From assembly GCF_002119765.1 (NCBI RefSeq), contig NZ_CP021112.1:1544501-1608500 (forward strand): a DNA stretch of 64,000 nt. Direction: 5' to 3'. Positions 1-9,895 of this stretch are shown here, piece after piece; position 1 is the stretch's first letter; the number at the start of each line of letters is the position of its first letter. The notes beneath the pieces are model-generated. The model had not been told where the DNA came from. It saw only the letters and a program-made list of their open reading frames with translations, and searched no databases. The position numbers were made by a program, and so were the translations under genes. Source of the stretch: Pseudorhodoplanes sinuspersici. GTDB taxonomy: Bacteria; Pseudomonadota; Alphaproteobacteria; Rhizobiales; Xanthobacteraceae.

Positions 1-701
1 GCCGTTGCACAAGCGGCAGAGCCGCACGCCTTGGTCAGACCCGCGCCACGTTCCCAGGTGCGCATGACGATGTGGTCGCGCGACTTGATCGTGGCAAGCG
101 TGATATTCGCCCGGTCCGGAAAGATCGGATGATGCTCAAGCATAGGCCCGAACTTTTCGAGATCGTAGGCATAAGGATCGTCGACCCAGAACACCGCATG
201 GGGATTGCCCATGTTGACCACCGACGGCGTATGCAGGATCGGCGCATCGATCGGACCCACCTGCAACTCGATGCCGCGCGTATCGCGGAACTCCTCGGCC
301 AGCGGGATGTCCTGCCAGCCAAAGCGCGGCTTGCCCATATCGACGGTGTAAGTGCCGGGCTCGGAACCGCGCCAGCAATTGATCAGGCCGGCTTTGGTTT
401 CGAAGGTCAGCGCGTCCTTGCCGGTTTCCTCGAACACGATGGAGGCGACACAGCGCATGCCGTTGCCGCAGGCGCCGGCTTCCGAACCGTCATTATTATA
501 GATGCGCACGAAGCTTTCGGTGCCGGCCGCCCGGGGCGGGTACAGCGCCATCAATTGATCGTAGGGCGCGCCATTCGGTGAGGCCACGGCGCGGGCATCC
601 TCGGCGGTAATCACGCCGGGATGCGCGCGCAGATCGACGACGACGATCTCGTTGCCGATGCCGTTCATCTTGACGAATGCGTGGTTCGCGAGCGCGCTCA
701 T
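1..701 (-). CDS. dapF: Diaminopimelate epimerase (partial, 3' end outside window)
   Basis: Converts LL- to meso-diaminopimelate in the cytoplasm, the last step before lysine and the source of the peptidoglycan cross-linking residue. Translated from the ATG at 699-701, the protein begins [18 protein letters not shown]. It carries both catalytic cysteine contexts of the family: [16 protein letters not shown] near residue 75, and [10 protein letters not shown] at the window edge. About 233 residues are visible of a usual 275-295, so the C-terminus lies beyond position 1. It is divergent from the secreted GyrI-like gene. The identification is firm because both active-site motifs and the N-terminal KMNGIGN motif are present. 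Confidence 0.95.
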   Translation of the reverse strand, partial: MSALANHAFVKMNGIGNEIVVVDLRAHPGVITAEDARAVASPNGAPYDQLMALYPPRAAGTESFVRIYNNDGSEAGACGNGMRCVASIVFEETGKDALTFETKAGLINCWRGSEPGTYTVDMGKPRFGWQDIPLAEEFRDTRGIELQVGPIDAPILHTPSVVNMGNPHAVFWVDDPYAYDLEKFGPMLEHHPIFPDRANITLATIKSRDHIVMRTWERGAGLTKACGSAACAT

Positions 702-890
702 AATTTGTGCCGTTGGCCGGGACTTGGATCGAATGGCGTTTATATGGGCCAATCGGACCCCTTTGGCCAGTCACCGAATTTCGCCCGACTGTTGCAGGAT
801 CGACGGCATAAAAGGCGTTGCCGCATGTTACGACATGAAAAGGTCGGCATCGATTCGGATCATGATGCGGCCGGTTCATGGAGTATCCCT

Positions 891-1472
891 ATGTTGTCTG
901 CCCGATCGATGGTCGCCACCTTTCTGGCGCTCGCGATCACGTTCAGTAGCGGGCATGCTGGCGCGCAAGCGTCTGCGCAGCCCTCGCAAGATTCAAGCAA
1001 ATCTGGCGAAAGCGAATTTGGCGTCGAAATTACTTTGCCCGAAAAAACCGTGGTTTATCTGACCGGGTCGGGCACCTGGGATACGGCGTACGACACGCTG
1101 GTCGACGCCTTCAAGACCGTTCATGAGTATATCGACAAGCGCGGCCTGAAGCCCGACGGCGACGCGATGATGATCTATACCGGCGCCGACGATACCGGTT
1201 TCGATTTCAAGGCCGCCGTGCCGATCATGGGCCCGTTCGACAATCCGCCCAAGGGCGATATCGGCGTCGGCCCGGCACCGACCGGCAAAGCTTACAAATT
1301 TGTCCATCGCGGCCCTTATGACGGGATGGAAAACCTCTACGAGGCGATCACCAATTTCTTCGACGAAAAGAATATCCAGCCCGGCGACATGTTCATCGAG
1401 CGCTATGTTACCGATCCGCGGACCACGCCCGAGGACGAGCTGGTGATCGAGGTGATTTTCCCGGTCCAATAG
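891..1472 (+). CDS. Secreted GyrI-like / AraC effector-binding-domain protein
   Basis: A 193-residue protein. The ATG at 891 was chosen because it begins a normal signal peptide (hydrophobic run about residues 7-20, cleavage near GHAGAQA). The open frame extends upstream to 621, but that part reads as antisense to dapF. After a Ser/Gln-rich linker comes a single small-molecule-binding fold of the GyrI/effector-binding type, with the segments VVYLTGSGTW, KAAVPIMGPF and the typical YKFVHRGPYDGMENLYEAI. No DNA-binding domain is present, so this is a stand-alone envelope version; ligand and role are unknown. It ends 23 bases before the convergent LysR gene. Confidence 0.75.
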   Translation: MLSARSMVATFLALAITFSSGHAGAQASAQPSQDSSKSGESEFGVEITLPEKTVVYLTGSGTWDTAYDTLVDAFKTVHEYIDKRGLKPDGDAMMIYTGADDTGFDFKAAVPIMGPFDNPPKGDIGVGPAPTGKAYKFVHRGPYDGMENLYEAITNFFDEKNIQPGDMFIERYVTDPRTTPEDELVIEVIFPVQ

Positions 1473-1495
1473 TTGTCTGTCATTGAGCTCGCCGG

Positions 1496-2422
1496 CTAAC
1501 GCTCTGGCTTTTCGATTCCGGGGACATCGCCAATCTGCTCAACAAGGAACTCGACCAACAGCCGGACGCGAGCAATGCCGGCGCGCTCCGGCACGATCAG
1601 CATGCTCAGCGGGACGGGCGGCAACGAATAGTCCGGCAGGATCGCCTCGAGCCGGCCGGCACTCAGGAGATCGTCGACAAGCCATCGATGGGCGGGCGCG
1701 ATGCCGCGTCCGGAGACAAGGGCCTCGCGCGCGGCAAGCCCATGATCGACCCGAAGTCGTCCTCCAAAGGGCACGACATGGCGTTCGCCGGCCGGCCCTT
1801 GCAGCATGAGCGTATCGCTCCCGGCTATGTTCGACATCCTGATGCCTTCGTGGCCAGACAGGTCCTGCGGGACCGTCGGCCGCCCTCGTCCCGCCAGATA
1901 AGCCGGCGCTGCGACGAGCAGACGCCGGGACTGGCCGAGCGCCCGCAGCTTCATGGAGCTGTCGGTGAGCGGACCCAAGCGAAGCGCGATATCGACGCCC
2001 TCCCGCACAAGGTCAACACGCTCATCGGTGAGGCTGAGGTCCACTCCGATGTCGGGATAGCGATCCTGAAAGGCGAAGATCAGCCGGCTCGCGTGCAAGA
2101 CCCCGAAAGCCGCCGTACAGGAAACCCGGATCGTGCCGGCCGATGCGCCGCGCGTACCCCGCGCCTCATCACCGGCCTGTTCCACGAGGCGCAGGATCTG
2201 GACACTGTTGGCGTAATATCGACTGCCTTCATCGGTCATCGTGACGCGGCGGGTGGTCCTTGAGAGCAAAGGCACGCCGATGGCTTCTTCAAGCTCCCGC
2301 AAATGCCGCGTGATCGTTGACTGTCCAACGCCAAGCTCCCGCGCCACCGCCGACAGACTGCCGCGCTCCGCCACGCGCACGAAGGTGCGCATGCGCTCCA
2401 GCGTGACGTCAGATTTATCCAT
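1496..2422 (-). CDS. LysR-family transcriptional regulator
   Basis: A 308-residue LysR regulator. The N-terminal winged helix (residues about 8-65) contains FVRVAERGSLSAVARELG followed by QSTITRHLRELEEAIG. The rest is a periplasmic-binding-protein-like effector domain. The ATG at 2420-2422 is preferred over an upstream TTG at 2434. It is divergent from the flavin quinone oxidoreductase gene at 2521, with a 98-base gap that should hold its operator. This arrangement is common for LysR regulators that control an adjacent NAD(P)H quinone reductase. The inducer is unknown. Confidence 0.88.
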   Translation of the reverse strand: MDKSDVTLERMRTFVRVAERGSLSAVARELGVGQSTITRHLRELEEAIGVPLLSRTTRRVTMTDEGSRYYANSVQILRLVEQAGDEARGTRGASAGTIRVSCTAAFGVLHASRLIFAFQDRYPDIGVDLSLTDERVDLVREGVDIALRLGPLTDSSMKLRALGQSRRLLVAAPAYLAGRGRPTVPQDLSGHEGIRMSNIAGSDTLMLQGPAGERHVVPFGGRLRVDHGLAAREALVSGRGIAPAHRWLVDDLLSAGRLEAILPDYSLPPVPLSMLIVPERAGIARVRLLVEFLVEQIGDVPGIEKPER

Positions 2423-2520
2423 AATTCGGCACAATCTTATGCATTACAAACATATAGTGGATCGGCGTGAGCAGAGCTACTTCGAGGCTCAACTGCTCCC
2501 TCTCAATGGATCGCTGACCC

Positions 2521-3318
2521 ATGAAAGTCCTGCTTATTTTCGCTCATCCTGAATCGCGCTCGCTCAACGGCGCGCTCCGCGACGTCGCCATCAAGGAGCT
2601 TGAGGCCCAAGGCCACGAGGTGCGGGTGTCAGACCTCTATGCCGACGGCTGGAAATCCGAAGTCGATCGCGCCGACTTCCCCACGCTGGCGCCGGACGCG
2701 CGGCTGATACCGGTTGCGGCTTCCAAGAAATCCTTCGAGGCCGACGCGCTGACCAAGGACGTCAAAGCCGAGATCGAGAAACTGCTGTGGGCTGATACCC
2801 TGATCCTGCAGTTTCCCCTTTGGTGGTTCAGCATGCCGGCCATCCTCAAAGGCTGGGTCGACCGGGTGTTCGCCTATGGGTTTGCCTATGGTGTCGGCGA
2901 ACATAGTGATCAGCGATGGGGTGATCGCTATGGCGAGGGGACCCTTGCCGGTAAGCGCGCCATGTTGATCGTGACCGCCGGCGGCTGGGAGGAGCATTAC
3001 GCCACCCGCGGGGTCAACGGTGCGATCGACGACCTGCTGTTTCCGATCAATCACGGCATCCTTTACTATCCGGGCTACGATGTGCTTCCGCCGTTCGTGG
3101 CCTATAGCGTCGACCGTCTCGATGAGACTGGCTTCGCGCCAATTGCCGCGCGCTTGCGAGAGAGAATGCGGACGCTGGCCACCACGCCGCCCATTCCATA
3201 TCGGCGGCAGAATGGCGGTGATTATCTCATTCCGAGTATGCAGCTCCGGCCTGAGCTGGCCGATCCGGGCGCCACGGGTTTCGGGCTTCACCTGAACGGC
3301 ACAGGCGCAAGCGGCTAG
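2521..3318 (+). CDS. NAD(P)H dehydrogenase (quinone), flavodoxin-like NQO1/MdaB family
   Basis: A 265-residue cytoplasmic flavoprotein expected to carry out two-electron reduction of quinones using NAD(P)H and FAD/FMN. The N-terminus MKVLLIFAHPESRSLNG is the phosphate-binding loop of flavodoxin-fold quinone reductases. The segment ILQFPLWWFSMPAILKGWVD near residue 100 is the family signature around the flavin and active site, and TAGGWEEHYATRG follows the isoalloxazine loop. Its length matches human NQO1-like enzymes rather than short MdaB. It is divergent from a LysR gene, which probably regulates it in response to quinone or electrophile stress (inference). Confidence 0.88.
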   Translation: MKVLLIFAHPESRSLNGALRDVAIKELEAQGHEVRVSDLYADGWKSEVDRADFPTLAPDARLIPVAASKKSFEADALTKDVKAEIEKLLWADTLILQFPLWWFSMPAILKGWVDRVFAYGFAYGVGEHSDQRWGDRYGEGTLAGKRAMLIVTAGGWEEHYATRGVNGAIDDLLFPINHGILYYPGYDVLPPFVAYSVDRLDETGFAPIAARLRERMRTLATTPPIPYRRQNGGDYLIPSMQLRPELADPGATGFGLHLNGTGASG

Positions 3319-3361
3319 TCTTCGCACTGGAAGATGCCCAGCCTATCCCTATTTGTCGGGC

Positions 3362-3613
3362 ATGGGCTCCAAGATCCTGATCGTGGTTCTTGTCGGACTG
3401 GCCCTCTGGGCCGGATGGATCGGCTTTACCGGCTGGAACCTTGAATCCGATGTCCAGATGTCGGGGCACGGTTATGCGGCCATGATCATCGGCATCGTTA
3501 TATCGCTGGCGGTCGGCATCGCATTGATGACGCTTGTGTTTTACTCCAGTCGGAAGGGCTACGACGAGGCGGCAGGCCACCAGCAGAATAAGCACGCAGA
3601 CGATCTCGACTGA
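3362..3613 (+). CDS. Small two-helix membrane protein
   Basis: An 83-residue protein of unknown function. Residues about 3-24 (KILIVVLVGLALWAGWIGF) and 40-62 (AAMIIGIVISLAVGIALMTLVFY) are strongly hydrophobic, joined by a short polar loop and followed by a charged C-terminal tail rich in Glu, Asp, His and Lys. The ATG at 3362 was chosen; an in-frame TTG lies three codons upstream, and neither has a convincing ribosome-binding site. It sits between the quinone reductase and ffh, same strand. Similar short proteins are common orphans in rhizobia. Confidence 0.6.
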   Translation: MGSKILIVVLVGLALWAGWIGFTGWNLESDVQMSGHGYAAMIIGIVISLAVGIALMTLVFYSSRKGYDEAAGHQQNKHADDLD

Positions 3614-3809
3614 GGGAAATGGCCCAATTCCTTGACTTGGCCTCCCCTCGCCCCTAGTTTCCGGCCGCTCTCGCAAGAGATGTGACTTTCTGAGCCGCCG
3701 ACCGGTCCGAGAGACCGGAGGTCCCCGCCCGACAGCGCAGTGCGCCCTCGGGCGTCAATTGTGTTTGCAAATGGCTGTCCCGCCGGACAGCCGCCCTGGA
3801 GCCCAAAGC

Positions 3810-5345
3810 GTGTTCGACAATCTGTCGCAACGGCTATCTGGAATTCTCGACGGCCTGACACGGCGCGGTGCGCTGTCGGCGACCGACGTGGATACGGCGA
3901 TGCGCGAAGTCCGCCGGGCGCTGCTCGAGGCCGATGTCGCACTGGATGTCGCGCGCAGCTTTATCGAGCGGGTGCGCGAGCGCGCCGTCGGCGTCGATGT
4001 CATCAAGTCGGTGACGCCCGGCCAGATGGTGGTCAAGATCGTCCATGACGAACTGGTCACGACGCTCGGCTCAGATGCACAGGCCATTGATCTCAACGCC
4101 CCGGCGCCGGTCGCGATCATGATGGTCGGCCTGCAGGGCTCCGGCAAAACCACAACCACTGCGAAAATCGCCAAGCGACTGACCGATCTCGGCAAGCGCA
4201 AAGTGCTGATGGCCTCGCTCGACACCCGCCGTCCGGCGGCGATGGAGCAATTGGCCGTGCTCGGCAAGCAGGTCGAAGTCGATACGTTGCCAATCGTACA
4301 GGGGCAGACGCCGCCGCAGATTGCCAAGCGCGCGATCGAAGCCGCGAAGCTCGGCAGCTACGATGTTGTTATTCTCGATACCGCCGGCCGCATCACGCTC
4401 GACGAGGCGATGATGGCGGAGGCGGCCGACGTGAAGCGCGCCGCCGATCCGCATGAAGTGCTGCTGGTCGCCGATGCGCTGACCGGTCAGGACGCCGTCA
4501 ATCTCGCGCGCTCATTCGACGAGCGCGTTGGTCTCACCGGCATCGTCATGACGCGTGTCGACGGCGACGGCCGCGGTGGTGCGGCGTTGTCGATGCGCGC
4601 CGTCACCGGCAAGCCGATCAAGCTGATCGGTACCGGCGAAAAGATGGATGCGCTCGAGACCTTCGATCCTGCGCGCATCGCCGGCCGCATCCTCGGCATG
4701 GGCGACATCGTTTCGCTGGTCGAGAAGGCCGCCGCCAATATCGATGCGGAGAAAGCTGCGCGTACGGCCGAACGGATGCGCAAGGGCGCATTCGATCTCA
4801 CCGATCTGCGCGAACAGCTGACGCAGATGCAGAAGCTCGGTGGCCTTGGCGGCCTGATGGGCATGATCCCCGGCGTCGCCAAGATGAAGAACCAGCTCGC
4901 CGCCGCCAACCTCGACGATTCTCTTTTGAAGCGGCAATGCGCGATCATCGATTCGATGACGCCGAAGGAGCGTCGCAATCCCGATATTCTCAAGGCCAGC
5001 CGCAAGAAGCGCATCGCCGCCGGCTCCGGCACCAAGGTCGAAGAGATCAACAAGCTTCTGAAAATGCATCGCGGCATGGCCGACATGATGAAAGCCATGG
5101 GCGGCGCCAAGCGCGGGCCGATGGCCGGTCTTGCCAATGCGCTCGGCTTCGGCGGCGGCATGCCGTCGGCGGAAGAGATGCAGAAGATGGCGGAGAAGAT
5201 GCAGGCTCAAGGCGGCGGTGGGTTGCCGCCGGGCATGCCCAATCTGCCGAAGAACATCCCCGGAATGCCAGGCAATCTGCCCGGCCTCGGCGGATCGAAA
5301 TTACCCGGACTGGGCGGCTTTCCCGGTCTTGGGAAGAAGAAATAA
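3810..5345 (+). CDS. ffh: Signal recognition particle protein Ffh (SRP54)
   Basis: The GTPase subunit of the signal recognition particle, which binds 4.5S RNA and delivers signal-peptide-bearing nascent chains to FtsY. The GTG at 3810 gives the usual VFDNLSQRLSGIL start; the frame is open upstream to ATG 3771 and TTG 3759, which would add 13-17 atypical residues. Visible in order are the N domain, the P-loop GLQGSGKTTTTAK (about residue 105), DTRRPAAMEQL, DTAGR, TRVDGDGRGG, then a Met-rich M domain with GMIPG and a Gly/Pro/Met-rich tail. The 511-residue length is normal for alphaproteobacteria. It is the first gene of the rpsP-rimM-trmD-rplS block. Confidence 0.97.
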   Translation: MFDNLSQRLSGILDGLTRRGALSATDVDTAMREVRRALLEADVALDVARSFIERVRERAVGVDVIKSVTPGQMVVKIVHDELVTTLGSDAQAIDLNAPAPVAIMMVGLQGSGKTTTTAKIAKRLTDLGKRKVLMASLDTRRPAAMEQLAVLGKQVEVDTLPIVQGQTPPQIAKRAIEAAKLGSYDVVILDTAGRITLDEAMMAEAADVKRAADPHEVLLVADALTGQDAVNLARSFDERVGLTGIVMTRVDGDGRGGAALSMRAVTGKPIKLIGTGEKMDALETFDPARIAGRILGMGDIVSLVEKAAANIDAEKAARTAERMRKGAFDLTDLREQLTQMQKLGGLGGLMGMIPGVAKMKNQLAAANLDDSLLKRQCAIIDSMTPKERRNPDILKASRKKRIAAGSGTKVEEINKLLKMHRGMADMMKAMGGAKRGPMAGLANALGFGGGMPSAEEMQKMAEKMQAQGGGGLPPGMPNLPKNIPGMPGNLPGLGGSKLPGLGGFPGLGKKK

Positions 5346-5392
5346 AGCAACCGAATACAGACAAAGACGAACGCTAAGAAAGGATTCTATCA

Positions 5393-5725
5393 ATGCCCGT
5401 CGTGATCCGCATGGCCCGTGCCGGCACCAAGAAACGCCCGGTTTATCACATCGTCGTCGCCGACTCGCGCTCGCCGCGCGATGGCCGCTTCATCGAACGT
5501 CTCGGTTATTACAATCCGCTGATGGCCAAGGACAACAAGGACCGTCTGAAGTTCGACATCGAGAAGGCCAAGACCTGGCTCGCCAAGGGTGCGCAGCCGT
5601 CGGATCGCATCAAGCGCTTCCTCGATGACGCCGGCGTGCTGAAGCGTGAGAAGCGCAACAATCCGGAAAAGGCGATTCCGCGCAAGGAACGCAAGGCGGC
5701 TGAAGCCGCAAAGGCAGCGGGCTAA
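5393..5725 (+). CDS. rpsP: 30S ribosomal protein S16
   Basis: A 110-residue small-subunit ribosomal protein. The N-terminal segment [20 protein letters not shown] and the following [20 protein letters not shown] are diagnostic of S16. A C-terminal Lys/Ala/Glu-rich extension (about residues 85-110) is typical of rhizobial S16. It is preceded by a ribosome-binding site (AGAAAGG, about 11 bases upstream of ATG) and lies 47 bases after ffh and 6 before rimM, so it is probably co-transcribed with both. Confidence 0.97.
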   Translation: MPVVIRMARAGTKKRPVYHIVVADSRSPRDGRFIERLGYYNPLMAKDNKDRLKFDIEKAKTWLAKGAQPSDRIKRFLDDAGVLKREKRNNPEKAIPRKERKAAEAAKAAG

Positions 5726-5731
5726 CCGGCC

Positions 5732-6289
5732 ATGGCTGCGCGTCCGGAACGCGGGCGCGACCACAGAGTCTGCGTGGCGCAGATCGGCGCCGCGCATGGA
5801 CTGAAGGGTGACGTGCGCCTGCGATCTTTCACCGAAGATCCGCAGGCGTTTGCACAATATGGACCGCTGGAAACGGAAGACCGCACGCGGCGCCTCGACA
5901 TCGAATCGATGCGGCCGGCGGGGGATGCTTTCGTGATCCGATTTCGCGGTGTGACCGATCGCAATGCTGCTGAAGCCTTGCGCGACGTGAAGCTCTATGT
6001 CGAACGCGACAAGCTGCCTGCTGCCGAGGAAGATGAATTCTATCACGCCGATCTCGTCGGCCTCGTTGCCGTCACGACATCGGGCGATTTGTTCGGCGAC
6101 GTGATCGGCATTCACAATTTCGGCGCCGGTGACATTATCGAATTGAAGATGGCCGGCAGCGGCGAGACGGTGATGCTATCGTTCGATCAGAAGACATTTC
6201 CGGCCGTCGATATTCCCGGCGGTCGCATCGTCGTCGATCCGCCGGCGGAGATCATCGCCAAGGACGACGATGAGAGCGAAGCGCCATGA
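5732..6289 (+). CDS. rimM: Ribosome maturation factor RimM
   Basis: A 185-residue 16S rRNA-processing factor that acts on the 30S head domain and binds S19. The N-terminal barrel contains [20 protein letters not shown], the RimM signature, and the PRC-barrel half contains [13 protein letters not shown]. It starts 6 bases after rpsP, and its TGA overlaps the trmD start by 4 bases (ATGA), showing translational coupling in the conserved rpsP-rimM-trmD-rplS operon. Confidence 0.96.
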   Translation: MAARPERGRDHRVCVAQIGAAHGLKGDVRLRSFTEDPQAFAQYGPLETEDRTRRLDIESMRPAGDAFVIRFRGVTDRNAAEALRDVKLYVERDKLPAAEEDEFYHADLVGLVAVTTSGDLFGDVIGIHNFGAGDIIELKMAGSGETVMLSFDQKTFPAVDIPGGRIVVDPPAEIIAKDDDESEAP

Positions 6290-6999
6290 CCTGGCGCGCG
6301 AGCGTCCTCACCATTTTCCCGGAGATGTTTCCCGGACCGCTTGGCATGAGCCTCGCCGGCAAGGCGCTGGCGGCCGGCACCTGGTCGCTGGAGACAGTCG
6401 ACATCCGTGATTTCGGCACCGGCATTCACCGGTCGGTGGATGACACGCCGTCCGGCGGCGGCCCTGGCATGGTGATGAAGGCCGATGTTGTCGCCCGCGC
6501 CATCGATTCCGTCGCCGCCGACGACCGGCCGCGCCTCTTGATGAGCCCGCGCGGTCGGCCATTGACCCAGCAGCGGGTGATCGAACTTTCGAAGGGGCCG
6601 GGCGCGGTGCTGCTTTGCGGCCGGTTCGAAGGGATCGACGAGCGGGTGATCGAGGCCCGTGGCGTCGAAGAGGTTTCGATCGGCGATTACGTGCTGTCCG
6701 GCGGAGAAATCGCCAGTTTGGTGCTTTTGGACGCCTGTATCCGGCTTTTGCCGGGAGTTATGGGTAAAGCCGCCTCGGGCGAGGAGGAAAGCTTCGCCCA
6801 GGGGCTTCTGGAATACCCGCATTTCACCCGCCCTCAGGTCTTCGAGGGCCGGCCGATCCCGGAGATCCTCATCTCCGGAGACCACGCCAAGGTTGCCGCC
6901 TGGCGTCGGTCAGAGGCCGAGCGGCTGACCCGGGATCGCCGGCCGGACCTGTGGGCAGCGTGGAAAGCCAGAAATCCTGTCAAGAAAGAGCCCAACTGA
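6286..6999 (+). CDS. trmD: tRNA (guanine-N1)-methyltransferase TrmD
   Basis: Methylates G37 of tRNAs reading CNN codons, using S-adenosylmethionine, to prevent frameshifting. The 237-residue protein has the trefoil-knot SPOUT signatures: [14 protein letters not shown] at the N-terminus, [14 protein letters not shown] near residue 55, [13 protein letters not shown] near 110 and the SAM-binding [10 protein letters not shown] near 130. Its ATG overlaps the rimM stop. Length and motif order are normal. Confidence 0.97.
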   Translation: MTWRASVLTIFPEMFPGPLGMSLAGKALAAGTWSLETVDIRDFGTGIHRSVDDTPSGGGPGMVMKADVVARAIDSVAADDRPRLLMSPRGRPLTQQRVIELSKGPGAVLLCGRFEGIDERVIEARGVEEVSIGDYVLSGGEIASLVLLDACIRLLPGVMGKAASGEEESFAQGLLEYPHFTRPQVFEGRPIPEILISGDHAKVAAWRRSEAERLTRDRRPDLWAAWKARNPVKKEPN

Positions 7000-7133
7000 C
7001 GGGTGACAAACCCACAGCTTTCGACTAGAACCGCGCCCGAAACCGGACAAATAGTCCTCTTTGCCGCGCCGCGCATGTCGGCGGTGCATCCATGCACGCC
7101 GAGACCCGACGCCGCCGATACGGAGATTTCGCC

Positions 7134-7535
7134 ATGAACGTTATTCAGCAGATTGAACAGGAACAGCTCGCGAAGCTCTCCGCCAACAAGACCATTCCCG
7201 ATTTTGAGCCGGGCGATACGCTGCTCGTCAACGTGAAGGTGAAGGAAGGCGATCGCACCCGCGTGCAGGCCTATGAAGGCGTTTGCATTGCGCGTTCCGG
7301 CGGCGGCCTCAACCAAAGCTTCACTGTCCGCAAGATTTCATACGGCGAAGGCGTCGAGCGCGTGTTCCCGCTTTACGGCCCGGTGATCGATTCGATCAAG
7401 GTCGTGCGCCGCGGCAAGGTTCGTCGCGCGAAGCTGTATTATCTGCGCAGCCTGCGCGGTAAGTCGGCCCGTATCGCCGAGGCGCAGGGCCGTCATGGCG
7501 GCAACGCCGACGCGCCGAAGGCTGCTGCGGAATAA
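7134..7535 (+). CDS. rplS: 50S ribosomal protein L19
   Basis: A 133-residue large-subunit protein at the 30S-50S interface. The ATG at 7134 gives the standard start [11 protein letters not shown]; an in-frame ATG at 7092 would add 14 Arg-rich residues and is less likely. Diagnostic segments are [32 protein letters not shown] and [15 protein letters not shown]. It closes the ribosomal operon, 134 bases after trmD. A Gly/Ala/Asn-containing tail follows the core domain. Confidence 0.97.
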   Translation: MNVIQQIEQEQLAKLSANKTIPDFEPGDTLLVNVKVKEGDRTRVQAYEGVCIARSGGGLNQSFTVRKISYGEGVERVFPLYGPVIDSIKVVRRGKVRRAKLYYLRSLRGKSARIAEAQGRHGGNADAPKAAAE

Positions 7536-7554
7536 TTCTGCGCCAGATCACCGA

Positions 7555-8013
7555 TCAGCGCTTGGTCGTGGCATCGGACATCGCATTAAGCGCTGCGGTA
7601 ATTTTGGAAATCACGGGGTGATCGGCGGCAACGCCTCGCTCCTTGGCGATATCGGCTGGCAAATCGTATCCCAGCCAGACTTTGCCGTCTGCGTCTTGCC
7701 AGACGAGCGCCTTGAGCGGGAGCGATAATCCCATCGTCTGCTGCGCCTGCATCAGGGGCGTGCCGACGGCGGCGCTTCCAAAAATGATGAGCACGGTTGG
7801 CCGCAATTCCTGACCTGCCTGTTTTGCTCCGGCCGCGTGGTCGATCTTGGCAAACTGGTTGAGTCCGCGGTCCTTGATAACGGCTTCGAAGCGCGCCACG
7901 GTTTCCCCGAACGGATATGGGCTTTCCTTGCGTATCAATTCGGCGCCTGCGGGGGTCGAAATCATGGCTGTGAGGGCAAGATACAGGGCAGTCCAGATCG
8001 GCTTCGGAGTCAT
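7555..8013 (-). CDS. Secreted DUF302-family protein
   Basis: A 152-residue protein starting at the ATG at 8011-8013, which has a strong ribosome-binding site (AAGGAGAAATTCC) just upstream. Residues 1-24 form a signal peptide ending near AGA. The body matches DUF302: SPYPFGETVARFEAVIKDRGL, FAKIDHAAGA, LIIFGSAAVGTPLM, and LPLKALVWQDADGKVWLGY. DUF302 proteins are small alpha/beta envelope proteins of unclear function. Convergent with rplS, 19 bases apart. Confidence 0.8.
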   Translation of the reverse strand: MTPKPIWTALYLALTAMISTPAGAELIRKESPYPFGETVARFEAVIKDRGLNQFAKIDHAAGAKQAGQELRPTVLIIFGSAAVGTPLMQAQQTMGLSLPLKALVWQDADGKVWLGYDLPADIAKERGVAADHPVISKITAALNAMSDATTKR

Positions 8014-8384
8014 TGGAATTTCTCCTTCCTTTGCTGGCGAGACCTCATTTGCCCCTAACCCGATGAACAATGCGGGGCCACAACTCTGCGTGATTGAATG
8101 CCGGGGTTTCGGCGGATAAATGGCTGGCTCCCTCCGGCTCTTTGCGCGAAGCCGTCTTCATTGCGGCTTTAGTCTTGAATTGTTATATCCTGCCCATGAA
8201 CGCTGTCCGGCCAATTTTGCACATCGCTTTCGTGCTGCGGGATCACGACCGCCTGCCGGGACGCTTTTTCGGCCGGATGACGGCTTCGATTCAGGCTGGC
8301 CTTTGACGCTTCGATTGACGCGCCGAGAACCCGGCGCGCGGCCTGCGCCTCAATCCAAACCGTTTCTTTAAATCGAGACCCATT
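8014..8384. other. 371-base non-coding gap upstream of leuC
   Basis: No gene is supported here. It should contain the divergent promoters of the DUF302 gene and leuC. A GC-rich hairpin (GCGCCG/CGGCGC, about 8319-8337) lies 48 bases upstream of leuC. A possible 36-codon reading frame at 8196-8306 has no Leu-codon cluster, so a classical attenuator leader is not supported. Confidence 0.5.
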
Positions 8385-9788
8385 ATGAAGCCTCGCACCC
8401 TGTACGACAAAATCTGGGACGACCATCTGGTCGACGAACAGCCGGACGGCACCTGCCTGCTCTATATTGATCGCCATCTGGTGCATGAGGTGACGTCGCC
8501 GCAGGCCTTCGAAGGCTTGCGCAATTCGGGCCGCAAAGTGCATGCCCCCGAGAAGACGCTCGCCGTCGTCGATCACAATGTTCCGACCACCGATCGCTCG
8601 CTGCCCAATCCCGATCCGGAAAGCGCCGAACAGATCAAAGTCCTCGCTGAAAACGCACGCGACTTCGGCCTCGAATATTACAACGAATACGACAAGCGTC
8701 AGGGCATCGTGCACATCATCGGACCGGAGCAGGGCTTCACCCTGCCCGGCACAACAATCGTGTGCGGCGACAGCCATACAGCGACACATGGCGCCTTCGG
8801 TGCGCTGGCCTATGGCATCGGCACATCGGAAGTCGAGCATGTGCTGGCAACGCAGACGCTGATCCAGAAGAAGTCGAAAAACATGCGCGCCGTCGTCGAT
8901 GGCCAGTTGCCGCCTGGCGTGACGGCAAAGGACATCATCCTCGCGATCATCGGCGAGATCGGCACCGCCGGCGGCACCGGCTATGCGCTCGAATATGCCG
9001 GCGAGGCCATCCGCTCGATCTCGATGGAAGGCCGCATGACGATCTGCAACATGTCGATCGAAGGCGGTGCACGTGCCGGCATGGTCGCGCCGGACGAGAA
9101 GACCTACGAATATCTGAAAGGCCGGCCGAAGGCGCCAAAGGGCGCGCATTGGGATAACGCGATCCGCTACTGGGATTCACTGCGGACAGATGACGGCGCC
9201 TTCTTCGATGCCGAAATCCGTCTCGATGCCGCGAAGCTGCCGCCACTGGTGACATGGGGCACAAGCCCGGAAGACGTGATCTCGATCACCGGCAAGGTGC
9301 CGAATCCGGATGACATTGCCGACGAAGCCAAGCGTCTCTCGAAGAAGCGTGCGCTGGAATATATCGGCCTGCAGCCGGGCACGAAGATCACCGACATCAA
9401 GCTCGATCGTGTGTTCATCGGCTCCTGCACCAATGGCCGCATCGAAGACCTGCGTGAAGTCGCTCGCATCGTGAACGGGCACAACGTCAATGCCAACGTC
9501 AATGCGATGATCGTGCCGGGTTCTGGTCTTGTGAAGGAGCAGGCGGAAGCCGAGGGCCTCGACAAGATCTTCATCAAGGCTGGTTTCGAGTGGCGCGAGC
9601 CGGGCTGCTCGATGTGCCTGGCGATGAATCCCGACAAGCTGAAACCGGAAGAGCGTTGCGCCTCGACATCGAACCGCAACTTCGAAGGCCGTCAGGGCTT
9701 CAAGGGCCGCACGCATCTGGTGTCGCCGGCAATGGCCGCCGCCGCCGCGGTTGCGGGTCACTTCGTCGACGTGCGGGAGTGGAAGTAA
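8385..9788 (+). CDS. leuC: 3-isopropylmalate dehydratase large subunit
   Basis: Iron-sulfur isomerase subunit that, with LeuD, converts 2-isopropylmalate to 3-isopropylmalate in leucine synthesis. The 467-residue protein starts [15 protein letters not shown]. It contains the aconitase-family signatures [20 protein letters not shown] (near residue 127) and the cluster-ligating cysteines in [13 protein letters not shown] (about 348) and [13 protein letters not shown] (about 408-411). It is followed by a clear intrinsic terminator, so it is monocistronic; leuD is 4 kb away. Confidence 0.97.
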   Translation: MKPRTLYDKIWDDHLVDEQPDGTCLLYIDRHLVHEVTSPQAFEGLRNSGRKVHAPEKTLAVVDHNVPTTDRSLPNPDPESAEQIKVLAENARDFGLEYYNEYDKRQGIVHIIGPEQGFTLPGTTIVCGDSHTATHGAFGALAYGIGTSEVEHVLATQTLIQKKSKNMRAVVDGQLPPGVTAKDIILAIIGEIGTAGGTGYALEYAGEAIRSISMEGRMTICNMSIEGGARAGMVAPDEKTYEYLKGRPKAPKGAHWDNAIRYWDSLRTDDGAFFDAEIRLDAAKLPPLVTWGTSPEDVISITGKVPNPDDIADEAKRLSKKRALEYIGLQPGTKITDIKLDRVFIGSCTNGRIEDLREVARIVNGHNVNANVNAMIVPGSGLVKEQAEAEGLDKIFIKAGFEWREPGCSMCLAMNPDKLKPEERCASTSNRNFEGRQGFKGRTHLVSPAMAAAAAVAGHFVDVREWK

Positions 9789-9812
9789 GACGCTTCGTCG
9801 ATCCTGACAGCC

Positions 9813-9841
9813 AAAAAGGCCCGCTGACGCGGGCCTTTTTA
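9813..9841 (+). terminator. Intrinsic terminator of leuC
   Basis: AAAAAGGCCCGC, loop TGAC, GCGGGCCTTTTT: a GC-rich stem followed by a T-run, 25 bases after the leuC stop. The symmetrical A-run means it could also stop transcripts arriving from the minus-strand gene at 9896. Confidence 0.9.
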
Positions 9842-9895
9842 TCTGATGCGCCTGGTGTGGGTACCGGTTCGCGTGAAGAAAACGCGTCAAAAGCT

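Noticed and set aside
621-890. Longer start for the secreted GyrI-like protein
   Set aside because: The extra 90 codons overlap dapF in antisense and precede a normal signal peptide, so ATG 891 is preferred.
8196-8306. Leader-peptide attenuator upstream of leuC
   Set aside because: The 36-codon frame contains no run of leucine codons and no terminator/antiterminator pair was found before leuC.
8169-9149. 326-codon minus-strand frame opposite leuC
   Set aside because: Antisense to leuC cluster-binding motifs; composition and lack of start signal mark it as a shadow.
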